Under the pieces are notes generated by a model. That model made no database searches, was not told where the DNA came from, and worked only from the letters and a program-made list of their open reading frames with translations. Shown piece after piece: positions 49,157 to 58,500 of a stretch of 64,000 nt of DNA. The stretch is taken from contig MEFP01000006.1 of NCBI GenBank assembly GCA_001725155.1, forward strand, positions 62,001 through 126,000. The letters are read 5' to 3'. How positions within the stretch are numbered: the first letter of the stretch is position 1; each line of letters opens with the position of its first letter. Source of the DNA: Lysobacteraceae bacterium SCN 69-320 (lineage in GTDB: Bacteria > Pseudomonadota > Gammaproteobacteria > Xanthomonadales > Rhodanobacteraceae). A program made the position numbers and the translations under genes.

Positions 49157-50916
49157 GCCCGGTCGACGCGGAAGATCGGATAGAGGTTGAACTGCTCGTC
49201 CCAGGACGCGTGCCGGCGGGCGAAGAACTCCAGGCGCGCGGCGGGGTTGCGGACGAATTCCGGCTCCGTCGCAAGCTTGCGCTGGAATTCGGCGGCCAGC
49301 GCCGGATCGCGCTTGAGCTGTTCGCGCGCGACGTCCTCGGCGACGTATTCCTCCATGTATTCCTTCTGCTCGAACGCGCCGTTGAACTCGCCCCAGGCGG
49401 CGAGCGAGTCGGGCGCCTGCGGCTCGAGCAGGGCGATGGCGATGCGCGAGCGTGCCTGGGCCAGCGGCACGTACAGCGCGCCGGCGCCGATGTCGCGCGT
49501 CTCGGCGCGCCATTCGCCGTGCAATGTCGCGCGCTGGTGGCTTTCGCTCGGGCGGTCGGCGAACTTGGCTGCGTCGGCGCGGAAGCTCTGCAGCGGCTGC
49601 CGCGCGCGGGCCGTGTCCAGCCGCTGATAGACGACGCCGTGGGCATCGAGCTTGGCGGCCACCAGCGCCGACCAGGCCGCCGGCACGAGGTAGCCGCCCT
49701 TGGGCGCTTCGACCAGCGTGGCCGGCTGCACGTCGTCGCGCAGGGGCACTTTCCAGAGCTGCGGCTTGCGCTCGTCGTAGCGCGTCATCAGCGTGCCGGA
49801 GATTTCCGACGGCGTGCGCGTATAGGCATAGCCGCGGAATTCGATCTCGCGCGCCTTATCGCTGGCCTTGTAGTCCAGCGCGACGCGCGTGCCGCCGAGG
49901 GTCGCGGCGCGTTCGTCGGCCGTCAGCTGTTCGGCGCGCCAGCCCTTGCCGTGCTCGCCGACGAGCTGCAGCACGTCGAGTATGGTGTTGCGCGTGATCT
50001 TCACGCGCGTCGGATACGGTTTCCACGAATGCGTTTCGACGAGCATGCCGAAGCGGTTGCGCAGCGGCAGGTAGCCGGTGGAGAAACGCGGCGGCGCGAC
50101 GGCATCGGCGAAGCCCGAGGCCGGGTCGTCGCCGACGACGAAGGACGGATAGAAGCCGACCGGCAGCGAACCTTGCTTGCTCAGTTGCGCGATGGTTTCG
50201 TCGCGCAGTTCGCGGCCGAGCTTGCGCAGTTCCTCGTCGCCGGAATACAGCGGTTCGACCTGGATCGCCACGTCGTGCTCGAACTTGGCGCCGTCGGTCA
50301 CGTGCAGGTCGACGTAGACCACGGGGTCCCAGCGGTTCATCAGCACGAGCATGGCCTGCATCTCGGGCGCGTCGACCTTGAGGTAGTCGCGGTTGAGGTT
50401 GTAGTTCTGCGCCGTCGTGCGCCAGCCCATCTGCTCGGGGCCGCGCTGGTTCGGCCGGTTCCAGGCCGCGAAGCGCTCGTGGCCGTCGACGTTGAACACC
50501 GGCACGAACACGAATACCTGGCGATCGAGCAGGCCCTTGCCGGCCTTGCCCTGCAGCAGCTCGCGCAACAGCAGGAAGCCCGCGTCCTTGCCGTCGATCT
50601 CGCCGGCGTGGATGCCGCCCTGGAACAGGCTGACCGGTATGCCTTGCTCGTGAGCGGCCTCGGGCGTGCGCGCGCCGCTCGTGGTCGCGACCAGTGCGAG
50701 CATCGGCCGGCCTTCGGGCGTGCGGCCGAATTCGTCGCAGCGTACCGCGTCGGGCCAGGCCTTGGCGAAGCGCGCGCAGAGGTCGATCACTTCGTCGTAG
50801 CGGCCCGTGCGCTTGAAGCCGGACTGCTCGGCGACGGTGCGCAGGGTGTCGGGGGCGGCGAAGCTGGCGCCCGCGGCGCTCAGCAGGGCGGCAAACAGGG
50901 CGGTCTGGCGGATCAT
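49147..50916 (-). CDS. M14-family zinc carboxypeptidase, secreted
   Basis: A 589-residue exported metallopeptidase. Residues 1-20 are a signal peptide (TALFAALLSAAGASFAA). The catalytic domain shows the zinc ligands in GGIHAGEIDGKDAG (His, Glu) and DLHVTDG (His), the substrate Asn-Arg pair NLNRDYLK, and catalytic Glu in MLVETHSW. About 230 further residues follow, as in large M14 proteins of gammaproteobacteria. It likely trims C-terminal residues from peptides in the periplasm or outside. The ATG at 50916 begins the signal peptide; a longer frame upstream lacks it. Confidence 0.92.
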   Translation of the reverse strand: MIRQTALFAALLSAAGASFAAPDTLRTVAEQSGFKRTGRYDEVIDLCARFAKAWPDAVRCDEFGRTPEGRPMLALVATTSGARTPEAAHEQGIPVSLFQGGIHAGEIDGKDAGFLLLRELLQGKAGKGLLDRQVFVFVPVFNVDGHERFAAWNRPNQRGPEQMGWRTTAQNYNLNRDYLKVDAPEMQAMLVLMNRWDPVVYVDLHVTDGAKFEHDVAIQVEPLYSGDEELRKLGRELRDETIAQLSKQGSLPVGFYPSFVVGDDPASGFADAVAPPRFSTGYLPLRNRFGMLVETHSWKPYPTRVKITRNTILDVLQLVGEHGKGWRAEQLTADERAATLGGTRVALDYKASDKAREIEFRGYAYTRTPSEISGTLMTRYDERKPQLWKVPLRDDVQPATLVEAPKGGYLVPAAWSALVAAKLDAHGVVYQRLDTARARQPLQSFRADAAKFADRPSESHQRATLHGEWRAETRDIGAGALYVPLAQARSRIAIALLEPQAPDSLAAWGEFNGAFEQKEYMEEYVAEDVAREQLKRDPALAAEFQRKLATEPEFVRNPAARLEFFARRHASWDEQFNLYPIFRVDRAPD

Positions 50917-51058
50917 GGACTGCACCGGTGGACGTGGGCCGGCAAGCATAGCCATTGCGGCCGGCGATCGACACGGCATGCGTGGCAATAACCGATGCCG
51001 GCAACGCAGCGGCGGCGCCTGTCGCGCTGCGGCAAGACGGCGTCGTCGCGACTAAGCC

Positions 51059-51337
51059 TCAGAGCAGACGCAGCGCGAACGACAGTCCGAGTTCGGCCGC
51101 CGTCGCCAGCGCGAGCCAGAGGCCGGCGACCGGCCAGCTCCAGCGCGGTCCCTCGCCACGTCGCGACAATGCGGCGAGCGCGAATCCGCCGAGCGCGCTG
51201 AGGCCGACGAACAGCAGCAGCGCGCCGCCGGCCGCCCAGGTCGTGCCGAGGGCGAGCAGCAACGCCAGGCCGGCGACGAGGATCACGCAGACCTCGAACG
51301 CCGCGAACAGCACGAGCATCAGCAGCAACGGGACCAC
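51059..51337 (-). CDS. Small integral membrane protein
   Basis: A 92-residue very hydrophobic protein with about three membrane segments (LLLMLVLFAAFEVCVILVAG, LGTTWAAGGALLLFVGLSAL, WPVAGLWLALATAAELGLSF). The start is a GTG at 51337 with GAGGAT six bases upstream. It is the last of a minus-strand run MFS - small peptide - cupin - this gene. Family not recognised. Confidence 0.7.
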   Translation of the reverse strand: MVPLLLMLVLFAAFEVCVILVAGLALLLALGTTWAAGGALLLFVGLSALGGFALAALSRRGEGPRWSWPVAGLWLALATAAELGLSFALRLL

Positions 51338-51402
51338 GGCGCAATCCTCGCAAACGGAGCGTGCAGCATAGCGCGGCGGCAGCGCCGGCCCCGCGCTGCG
51401 CT

Positions 51403-51774
51403 TCAGTCCGTGCGCAGCTGGTCGTCGAGACTGCGGGTCAGCGCGGTCTGCACGTCGCCCGTATGCGCGGTGTCCTTGCGCTCGATCAGCATCAGCAGGC
51501 ACTCCTGCTCGGCCACCGGCAGATGCTGTACGCCCTTGGGCACGACGAACAGCTCGCCGGGGCCGAGTTCGACGGTGCGATCGGGCAGTTGCAGACGGAG
51601 TCGTCCCTGCAGCACGAAGAACAGTTCGTCCTGCCCGTCGTGGCTGTGCCAGACCAGTTCGCCCTGCACCTTGGCGACCTTGACGTAGCAGTCGTCGAGC
51701 GAGCCGACGACGCGCGGCGACCAGTGTTCGCCCAGCGCGGCGGCGCGGGCGCGGACATCGACGGGATTCAGCAC
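51403..51774 (-). CDS. Cupin domain protein
   Basis: A 123-residue single-cupin protein. The metal-binding motif 1 is WHSHDGQDELFFVLQGRL (His, His, Glu) and motif 2 includes VVPKGVQHLPV. Substrate unknown; many such proteins are sugar isomerases, dioxygenases or sensory domains. Its GTG at 51774 overlaps the end of the 45-residue peptide gene by seven bases, so it is coupled to the MFS transporter unit. Confidence 0.85.
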   Translation of the reverse strand: MLNPVDVRARAAALGEHWSPRVVGSLDDCYVKVAKVQGELVWHSHDGQDELFFVLQGRLRLQLPDRTVELGPGELFVVPKGVQHLPVAEQECLLMLIERKDTAHTGDVQTALTRSLDDQLRTD

Positions 51775-51905
51775 AGCATGGCTCCGAGTTGTCCGGCAAA
51801 GATGGTTTCGCCCCAGCGCAGCCAGAGCAGCGCGAGCAGCAGCGCGGCGGCCAGGGCCAGCGCCGACCCGACGACGCGGCGCCAGGACAGCGCGGCGCCG
51901 TTCAC
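51768..51905 (-). CDS. 45-residue single-pass membrane peptide
   Basis: A tiny frame of 45 codons starting with a GTG in a GTGA overlap with the MFS stop (51902-51905) and ending seven bases inside the cupin gene. Residues about 12-30 are a clean transmembrane helix (VVGSALALAAALLLALLWLR), followed by WGETIFAGQLGAMLC. Its position, GC3-rich codons and tight overlaps on both sides argue that it is translated. No family is recognised; it may associate with the transporter. Confidence 0.6.
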   Translation of the reverse strand: MNGAALSWRRVVGSALALAAALLLALLWLRWGETIFAGQLGAMLC

Positions 51906-53152
51906 GGCGTGGATTCCGCCGTGCGCAACGGCAGCGGCGCGGCGGCCGGCGTATCGCGCGTGACGTAGCTGATCGCCGCGGCGGCCAGCCCCAGCGCGAT
52001 GCTCGCGATCCAGACCGGCTGGTAGCTGCCGGTCGTGTCGTACAGTCGTCCGGCGACCCAGGCGCCGATGAAGCTGCCGACCTGATGGCTCAGGAACACG
52101 ATGCCGTACAGGGTCGACAGATAGCGCAGGCCGAACAGGCTCGCGACGGCGCCGTTGGTCAGCGGTACGGTACCCAGCCAGAGGAAGCCGAACACCGCGG
52201 CGAAGACCAGCGCCGAGGTCGCGCTCAGCGGCACGATCAGGAAGATCGCGATCACGACGGCGCGCGCTGCATACAGCGCGGCGAGCAGGCGCGGCCGCGA
52301 ATGGCGTCCGCCCCACAGGCCGAACAGATAGGAGCCGGCGATGTTGAACAGGCCGACCAGCGCGAGCGCGGTGGCGCCGACCTGGGCCGGCAGACCGCGG
52401 TCGACGAGATAGGCCGGGAAATGCGTCGCGATGAAGGCGATATGGAAGCCGCAGACGAAGAAGCCGGCGTTGAGCAGCCAGTAGTGCGGATGGGCGGCGG
52501 CCTGGGCCAGCGCGCGGGTCAGGCCGCCGTCGTCGGCCGTCGTCGCGACCGTGCTCGCCGCGGGCCGGCGTATGCCGGCGGCCGCCGCAATGGTTGCGAG
52601 CATGAGCACGCCGAGGCCGAGCATCGCGCTGCGCCAGCCCCAGGCGGCGATCAGGGCCTGGGAGACCGGCACGACGGCGAACTGGCCGAACGAGCCGCCG
52701 GCCGTGACCAGACCGAAGGCGACGCTGCGCTGTTCCGGTGGCACGAGACGTGCGACGCCGGTCAGCACGACGACGAAGGTCGTGCCGCTCAGACCCAGGC
52801 CGATCAGCACGCCGAGGCTGGCCATGATGCCGCCGGGCGTGAGCACCAGCGCGGCCGCCGCGAGGCCGGCCGCATAGACCAGCGCGCCGATGACGAGCAC
52901 GCGGCGTACGCCGTAGCGGTCGGCGATCGCGCCGACGAACGGCTGGGCCAGACCGAACAGCAGGTTCTGCACGGCGATCGCGAAGCCGAAATACTCGCGG
53001 CCTATGCCGAAGTCGCGGCCTATGGGCTGCATGAACATGCCGAAGCTCTGGCGCACGCCCATGCTCAGGGTGACGATCAGGGCGCCGCAGGCGATTGCGA
53101 TGATCGCGGTGCGGGTCCAGCTCGTCGGGGATTCGGTAACGCTCGGTTTCAT
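51902..53152 (-). CDS. Major facilitator superfamily transporter
   Basis: A 416-residue transporter with 12 predicted helices in two halves. The first-half MFS signature is GAIADRYGVRRVLVIG, with its weaker repeat GLWGGRHSRPRLLAALY in the second half. It resembles the oxalate/formate antiporter-like (OFA/MCT) group, GVRQSFGMFMQPI being typical. Substrate is unknown. It diverges from a LysR regulator 98 bases away, which is the likely controller, and is coupled to the small peptide and cupin downstream. Confidence 0.9.
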   Translation of the reverse strand: MKPSVTESPTSWTRTAIIAIACGALIVTLSMGVRQSFGMFMQPIGRDFGIGREYFGFAIAVQNLLFGLAQPFVGAIADRYGVRRVLVIGALVYAAGLAAAALVLTPGGIMASLGVLIGLGLSGTTFVVVLTGVARLVPPEQRSVAFGLVTAGGSFGQFAVVPVSQALIAAWGWRSAMLGLGVLMLATIAAAAGIRRPAASTVATTADDGGLTRALAQAAAHPHYWLLNAGFFVCGFHIAFIATHFPAYLVDRGLPAQVGATALALVGLFNIAGSYLFGLWGGRHSRPRLLAALYAARAVVIAIFLIVPLSATSALVFAAVFGFLWLGTVPLTNGAVASLFGLRYLSTLYGIVFLSHQVGSFIGAWVAGRLYDTTGSYQPVWIASIALGLAAAAISYVTRDTPAAAPLPLRTAESTP

Positions 53153-53250
53153 CGGGCAGAGGAAAAGCGGAACTGTCGGGCAGGGTAGTGGCAGGCGTAT
53201 CGTCGCGACAGCGGCGGTGCCGCCGATTCTGTATCAACGGACGATTGAGA

Positions 53251-54159
53251 ATGAGCGAATCCGTTTCCGACATCGCCGTGTTCGTCGCCTGTGCCGACGG
53301 CGGCCGGCTCAGCCTCGCGGCGCGCACGCTCGGCATCACCCTGGCCGTGGCCAGCGCGGCGCTGAAGCGGCTGGAGGCGCAGCTCGGCGTGCGCCTGATC
53401 CTGCGCACCACACGCAGCCTGCGTCTGAGCGCCGAGGGCGAACGCTATCTGCCGCATGCGCGCGCCGCGCTCGACGCGCTGCGTGCCGGACGCCTCGCGC
53501 TGAGTCGCGATGCGGAAGCGCTGAACGGTCTCGTACGCGTGACTGCGCCGGCGGATTTCGGCCGCAACCGCCTGGCCGGCTGGCTCGCCGATTTCGCCGC
53601 GCGCCATCCGGGCGTGCGCTTCCAGATCACGCTCGACGACGCGATCGCCGACTTCTTCGCCGCGCCGGTGGATCTGGCGCTGCGCTACGGCACGCTGAGT
53701 GATTCCAGCCTGATCGGCGTGCCGCTGGCCCGCCTCGAACGCGTGGCCTGCGCCGCACCCGACTACCTCGACCGGCGCGGCGCGCCGCTGCATCCGCAGG
53801 AGCTCGCCGACCACGACGCGCTGTGCTACATGCGCCAGTACCGGCCCGTGGACCGCTGGAGCTTCTTCCGCGGCGCCGAGGCCTGCGAGGTCGGCGTGAC
53901 GCCGCGCTGGACCTTCAACGATGCGGAGATGGTGCGGCGCTGGGCCGTGCGCGGCCGCGGCATCGCCTACCGCATCTGGGCCGACATCGTCGAGGACGTG
54001 GCCGCGGGCCGCCTGCAGCGCGTGCTGCCAGAATGGCGCGGCGAAGCCACGCCGCTGAGCCTCGTCTATACCGAACGGCGCCTGTCGCCGGCGCTGCGCG
54101 CGCTGATCGACTTCCTGCTCGAACGCCGCGATGAACTCGAGAACTGCGCGCCGGACTGA
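53251..54159 (+). CDS. LysR-family transcriptional regulator
   Basis: A 302-residue regulator. The N-terminal winged helix-turn-helix is FVACADGGRLSLAARTLGIT through LGVRLILRTTRSLRLS; the C-terminal effector domain begins about residue 90 (VRVTAPADFGRNRLAGWL). The wing is of the CrgA/AaeR-like type. The ATG at 53251 starts the HTH domain; a GTG or ATG further upstream would add residues across the divergent promoter. It faces the MFS gene and probably regulates it with a co-inducer related to the transported compound. Confidence 0.9.
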   Translation: MSESVSDIAVFVACADGGRLSLAARTLGITLAVASAALKRLEAQLGVRLILRTTRSLRLSAEGERYLPHARAALDALRAGRLALSRDAEALNGLVRVTAPADFGRNRLAGWLADFAARHPGVRFQITLDDAIADFFAAPVDLALRYGTLSDSSLIGVPLARLERVACAAPDYLDRRGAPLHPQELADHDALCYMRQYRPVDRWSFFRGAEACEVGVTPRWTFNDAEMVRRWAVRGRGIAYRIWADIVEDVAAGRLQRVLPEWRGEATPLSLVYTERRLSPALRALIDFLLERRDELENCAPD

Positions 54160-54258
54160 AGCGGCGCGATCGGATCGGTGCGCGCCCTCGGCGGTTTCGC
54201 CGCGCGCGGTTGCCTCGCCGTTGCGGCTCGCCTGTCGGCTCACCGCAACTTACGTCGC

Positions 54259-54711
54259 TCAGCGAAATGCCGCGAGACTGCGTGCGGCTTCGCCGCCGAC
54301 TTTTTTGCGCAGCCAGCCGGACCAGCCCAGCAGCAGGCCCGCGGGGCCTAGCGCCTGGCGCGACCAGCGCCAGAAATCGAAGCTGTCCACGTGTTCGCAG
54401 ATCAGGCCGTCGCGGAAGCGGAATTCGGCGTGGATCACGTTGTGCACGGGCCGGCCGCTCTTGCTGAAGCGGTACCAGGCCTGCCATTGCGCGCTGCCGC
54501 GGTCGCCGTCGGTGCGCACGTCGGAAAACTCGACACGCAGATCCTTGCCGCGCTCGCAGAGCATGCGCCACATCGCGCCGACCCTTTCGCCCTGCAGCTC
54601 GAACACCGGATCGCGGAACGTCGCGTCGGCGGTGTAGCAGCTGGCCATGGTCGCGCCGTCGCGGCGCTGGAAGGCGCGGTAGAACAGGTCGATGCGTTCG
54701 CTGGGCTGCAC
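54259..54711 (-). CDS. Nuclear transport factor 2-like (SnoaL-type) protein
   Basis: About 150 residues with the NTF2-like cone fold: IDLFYRAFQRRDGATMASCY, ATFRDPVFELQG, VEFSDVRTDGDRGSAQWQAW, HAEFRFRDGLI and SFDFWRWSRQALGP, the last being typical of small ketosteroid-isomerase-like proteins in proteobacteria. Substrate unknown. The GTG at 54711 is my choice since the domain begins just after it; in-frame ATGs at 54774 and 54849 would add an Arg-rich extension and are possible. Confidence 0.75.
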   Translation of the reverse strand: MQPSERIDLFYRAFQRRDGATMASCYTADATFRDPVFELQGERVGAMWRMLCERGKDLRVEFSDVRTDGDRGSAQWQAWYRFSKSGRPVHNVIHAEFRFRDGLICEHVDSFDFWRWSRQALGPAGLLLGWSGWLRKKVGGEAARSLAAFR

Positions 54712-55085
54712 GGGACGGTCTCGCCGGAAAAGTCGGCCTATGGTGCCAGCTTGTCGCCGCGCCGCGCGTGGCATGGGCGCCGGCTGGCGGATTTCGCACC
54801 CCCGCGGGGTCTCCGCGTACGCAGCGCACAGCTGGCTCGGCTGCGGCAAGGCCGCGTATTGCCTGTCACGGCGCCTGCTGGCCTAATCCAGGCTCATTGC
54901 CGGCGAAAAGTCGGTGCACAAGCTCGGCGGCACCGCTGCTGCCGCCGACCGGATCGTTTGCGCCGAAGCCGAAGCCACCGTGGCGGAAGTCAGGAAGCAG
55001 CCGGTGGCCGAGCAGGAAGAACATTGCAGCCGGATGCTCGGCCTCACGCGCAACGGGAGCTGACGGCGGCGACAGGAGCGAAGCG
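54712..55085. other. Gap between the NTF2-like and DUF1801 genes, with a possible gene remnant
   Basis: If the NTF2-like gene starts at 54711, about 370 bases here have no intact gene. A plus-strand stretch from 54887 to 55063 stays open and is GC3-biased (its middle reads AEVRKQPVAEQEEHCSRMLG) but has no start codon or ribosome site, so it may be the tail of a lost gene. I see no terminator. Confidence 0.35.
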
Positions 55086-55502
55086 ATGGCGACGGGCAGG
55101 AGTAAACCGGTCACGACTACCGCCGACGGCGACGTGGAAGCCTTTCTCGCGGCGCTGGAACATCCGGCGCGCGATCTCGTCGCCGCGCTGCGTACGCTGG
55201 TGCTCGGCGCCGACGCCTCCATCGGCGAAGCCATCAAGTGGAATGCGCCGAGCTTCCGCACCACCGACTATTTCGCGACCACGCATCTGCGCACCAGGGT
55301 CGGCACCGGCCTTATCCTGCATTTCGGCGCGAAGAAGAATGCGATCGCCGAAACAGGAGTGTCCATCGCCGACCCGACCGGCCTGCTGCAGTGGCTGGCC
55401 AAGGACCGGGCGCTGGTCGCGATCCGCGACGCCGACGATCTGGCCGCGCGCGGCCCGGCGTTGCAGGCATTGCTGCGCGACTGGATACGGGCGATGCCGT
55501 AA
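55086..55502 (+). CDS. DUF1801 domain protein
   Basis: A 138-residue single-domain DUF1801 protein: VEAFLAALEHPARDLVAALR, EAIKWNAPSFRTTDYFAT, ILHFGAKKN. It is the stand-alone version of the domain seen in the YdeI-like protein 7 kb upstream. Function unknown. GGAG lies upstream of the ATG at 55086. A CCCCTCTCC palindrome follows before the convergent RND gene. Confidence 0.85.
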   Translation: MATGRSKPVTTTADGDVEAFLAALEHPARDLVAALRTLVLGADASIGEAIKWNAPSFRTTDYFATTHLRTRVGTGLILHFGAKKNAIAETGVSIADPTGLLQWLAKDRALVAIRDADDLAARGPALQALLRDWIRAMP

Positions 55503-55517
55503 CAACCTCGCCTGATT

Positions 55518-55542
55518 CCCCTCTCCCACGAGAGGAGAGGGG
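55518..55542. repeat. REP-like palindrome, copy 2
   Basis: CCCCTCTCC (55518-55526) and GGAGAGGGG (55534-55542) around CACGAGA, between the convergent DUF1801 and RND genes. It shares its stem with 49082-49104. Confidence 0.65.
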
Positions 55543-55554
55543 GGCTAGTGTTCC

Positions 55555-58500
55555 TCAGTGCTGCGCGGTCGCCGGTATCGACTTCGGCGCCTTGCGCCGC
55601 AGCGCGCGGTGCTTCACGCGTTCGCGCAGATCGTCGAGCACGGTATAGGCGGCCGGAATCACGACGAGGCTCAGCAGGGTCGAGGTGATCAGGCCGCCTA
55701 TCACGGCGATGGCCATGGGGGCGCGGAAGCTGGCATCGGCGCCGAACCCCAGCGCGATCGGCAGCATGCCGGCGCCCATCGCCAGAGTGGTCATGACCAC
55801 GGGCCGCGCACGCTTGCGGCAGGCGTCGACGAGGGCGTCGTGCTGGCTGAGGCCGTGGTCCTGCTCGGCGACGACGGCGTAGTCGACGAGCAGGATGGAG
55901 TTCTTCGTCGCGATGCCGATCAGCATCAGGAGACCGATCAGCGCCGGCAAGGACAGGTAGTTGTTGGTCAGCAGCAGCAGACCGAACGCGCCGCCGGCGC
56001 ACAGCGGTACGGCAATCAGGATCGTCAGCGGCTGCAGCGCGTTGTTGAACAGCAGCAACAGCACGGCGTAGACGCAGAAGATGCCGGTGCCCATCGCGAC
56101 GAGAAAGCCGACGAACAGTTCGACGAAGATTTCCGCATCGCCGGTGTTGAGCAGCTTCACGCCGGCCGGCAGCTGCTTGAGCGAGGGCAGCTGTTCGATC
56201 TCGGCCATGACCTCGCCGAGCGGGCGGCCGTTGAGTTCCATGTTGAACGTGATGTTGCGCTGGCGTCCGTAGCGGTCGAGCTGGGCCGGGCCGCTGTCCA
56301 GACGAATGTTCGCGACCGAAGCCAGCGGCACCGGGCCGTCGCGTCCGGGAACGCGCAGCAGGCCGATCACCGCGGGCTGGTCGAGATTCTGCTCGGCGAT
56401 GCGTACGCGGATCGGAATCTGCCGTTCGGGCAGGTTGAGCTTGGCCAGACGCTGGCGGAAGTCGCCGGCCGTGGCGATGCGTGCGGCCTCGGCGATGTCG
56501 GCCGTGGCCACGCCGAGGTCGGCCGCGCGCAGCGGATCGGGCGTGATGACCACTTCCGGTCGCAGCAGCGAGGCGGTCGAAGTCACGCTGCCCAGGCCCT
56601 TGAGATTGCGCAGATCGCGTTCGACGAGCTGGCTCGCGTCGAGCAGGGTCTGTGGATTGTCGCCGGCCAGCACGAGCTGCAGCAGTTCGCCGGGTTCGCT
56701 GCTGATGAAGCTCACGCGCACGCCGGGCAGGTCGGCCAGACGCGCGCGCACCTCGCGTTCGAGCGCTTTCTGGTGGCGCGAGCGCGTCGCCGGCTTGCCC
56801 CAGTCCAGGGTCAGGGTGGCCTTGCGCACGTCCCCGACGAGGGACTGATTCGGATCGCCGAGATCGAGCACGCCGCCGATCGCGGTATAGACGCGCTTGA
56901 GCTCGGGCAGGTCGGCCAGGGCGCGGCGCGCCTGCTCGGCGACTTCGGTGGTCTCGGCCAGGCTCGCGCCGGGCGGCAGTTCCAGGCTCAGGTTGCTGCG
57001 GCCGAGATCGGCCGGCGGGATGAAGGTGGCCGGAATCAGCGGCACGATCGCCAGCGAGGCGATGAACAGGCCGAAGGCCAGCCACAGCGTGCGCGCGCGG
57101 TGCGCGAGCGCGCTTTCGACGAGGCGCAGATACCAGCGCATCAGCGCGCCTTCCTTGTCCTCGTGCGGCTGCGGCTTCAACAGATAGGCCGCCATCATCG
57201 GCGTCAGCAGACGCGCGACGGCGAGCGAGAACAGCACGGCCGTCGCCGCGGTCCAGCCGAATTCGCGGAAGAACTTGCCCGGAATGCCCGGCATGAACGC
57301 GACCGGCACGAACACCGCGGCCAGGGTCAGCGAGGTCGCGATGACGGCCAGGCCGATCTCGTCGGCCGCATCGGTCGCCGCCTGCTGCGGCGACTTGCCG
57401 AGGCCGAGATGACGCACGATGTTCTCGACCTCGACGATCGCGTCGTCGACGAGGATGCCGACGACGACCGCGAGCGCGAGCAGGGTGATCATGTTCAGGC
57501 TGAAGCCGAACCAGTGCATCACGGCGAAGGTCGGGATGATCGACAGCGGCAGGGCGAGTGCCGAGATCCAGGTCGCGCGCCAGTCGCGCAGGAACAGCCA
57601 GACCACGAGTACGGCCAGCAGCGAGCCTTCCCAGAGCATGGTCATCGACGAGGAGTAAGAGCCCTCGGCTTCCTCGACCGTGGAGCTGACTTCGGCGAAG
57701 CGCAGATTCGGATAACGCTGGCCGAGTTCGGCGACCTTCGCGCGTATCGCGCGGCCGACGCCGACTTCGCTCGATCCGCGGGTGCGCGTGATCGCGAAGC
57801 CGACGGCGGGCTTGCCGTCGAGCAGCGCGAGCTGGCGCTGTTCGGCGGCCGCATCGCGGATCTCGGCCAGGGCCGAGAGCTTGACCTGGCGGCCGTCGGG
57901 CAGCGCGATCGGCATGTCGCGCAACTGGGCCACGGCCCGCACCGTGCCGACCGTGCGCACGATCTGCTCGTTGCCGCCCCAGTTGGCCTTGCCGCCGGGC
58001 ATCTCGACCTGGATGCGCGCGAGCTGCTGCGACACAGCGCCGGCGGTGATGCCGTGGGCTTCCAGTGCGCCGGGCTTCAGATCAATGCGCACTTCGCGGT
58101 CGACGCCGCCGGTGCGCTTGACCTGGCCGACGCCGGGCACGCCGAACAACGCCTTGGTCACGGTGTCGTCGACGATCCAGCTGAGTTCGTCCGGTGCGAG
58201 CGTGTCGGATTCGACCGTGAAGCTCAGCATGGTGCCGCCGACGACGTTGATCTTGGCGACGACGGGTTCCTCGATGTCCTGCGGCAGATCGCTGCGGATG
58301 CGCGTGACCGCGTCGCGCACTTCGTCCAGCGCCTCGTCGAGATTGCGGCCGAGCTCGAATTCGATGCGCGTGCTGGACACGCCTTCGTTGACGGTGGAGA
58401 CGAGCTTGTCGATGTCGGCCAGGCTCGCGACCGCGTCCTCGACCTTGCGCGTGACCTCGGTTTCCATCTGGCTCGGCGCGGCCCCGGGCAGGGTCACCGT

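Noticed and set aside
50955-51371. A 138-codon plus-strand frame over the small membrane protein gene.
   Set aside because: Ser/Ala/Thr-rich low complexity with no ribosome site. The minus-strand gene has a good Shine-Dalgarno and hydrophobic helices.
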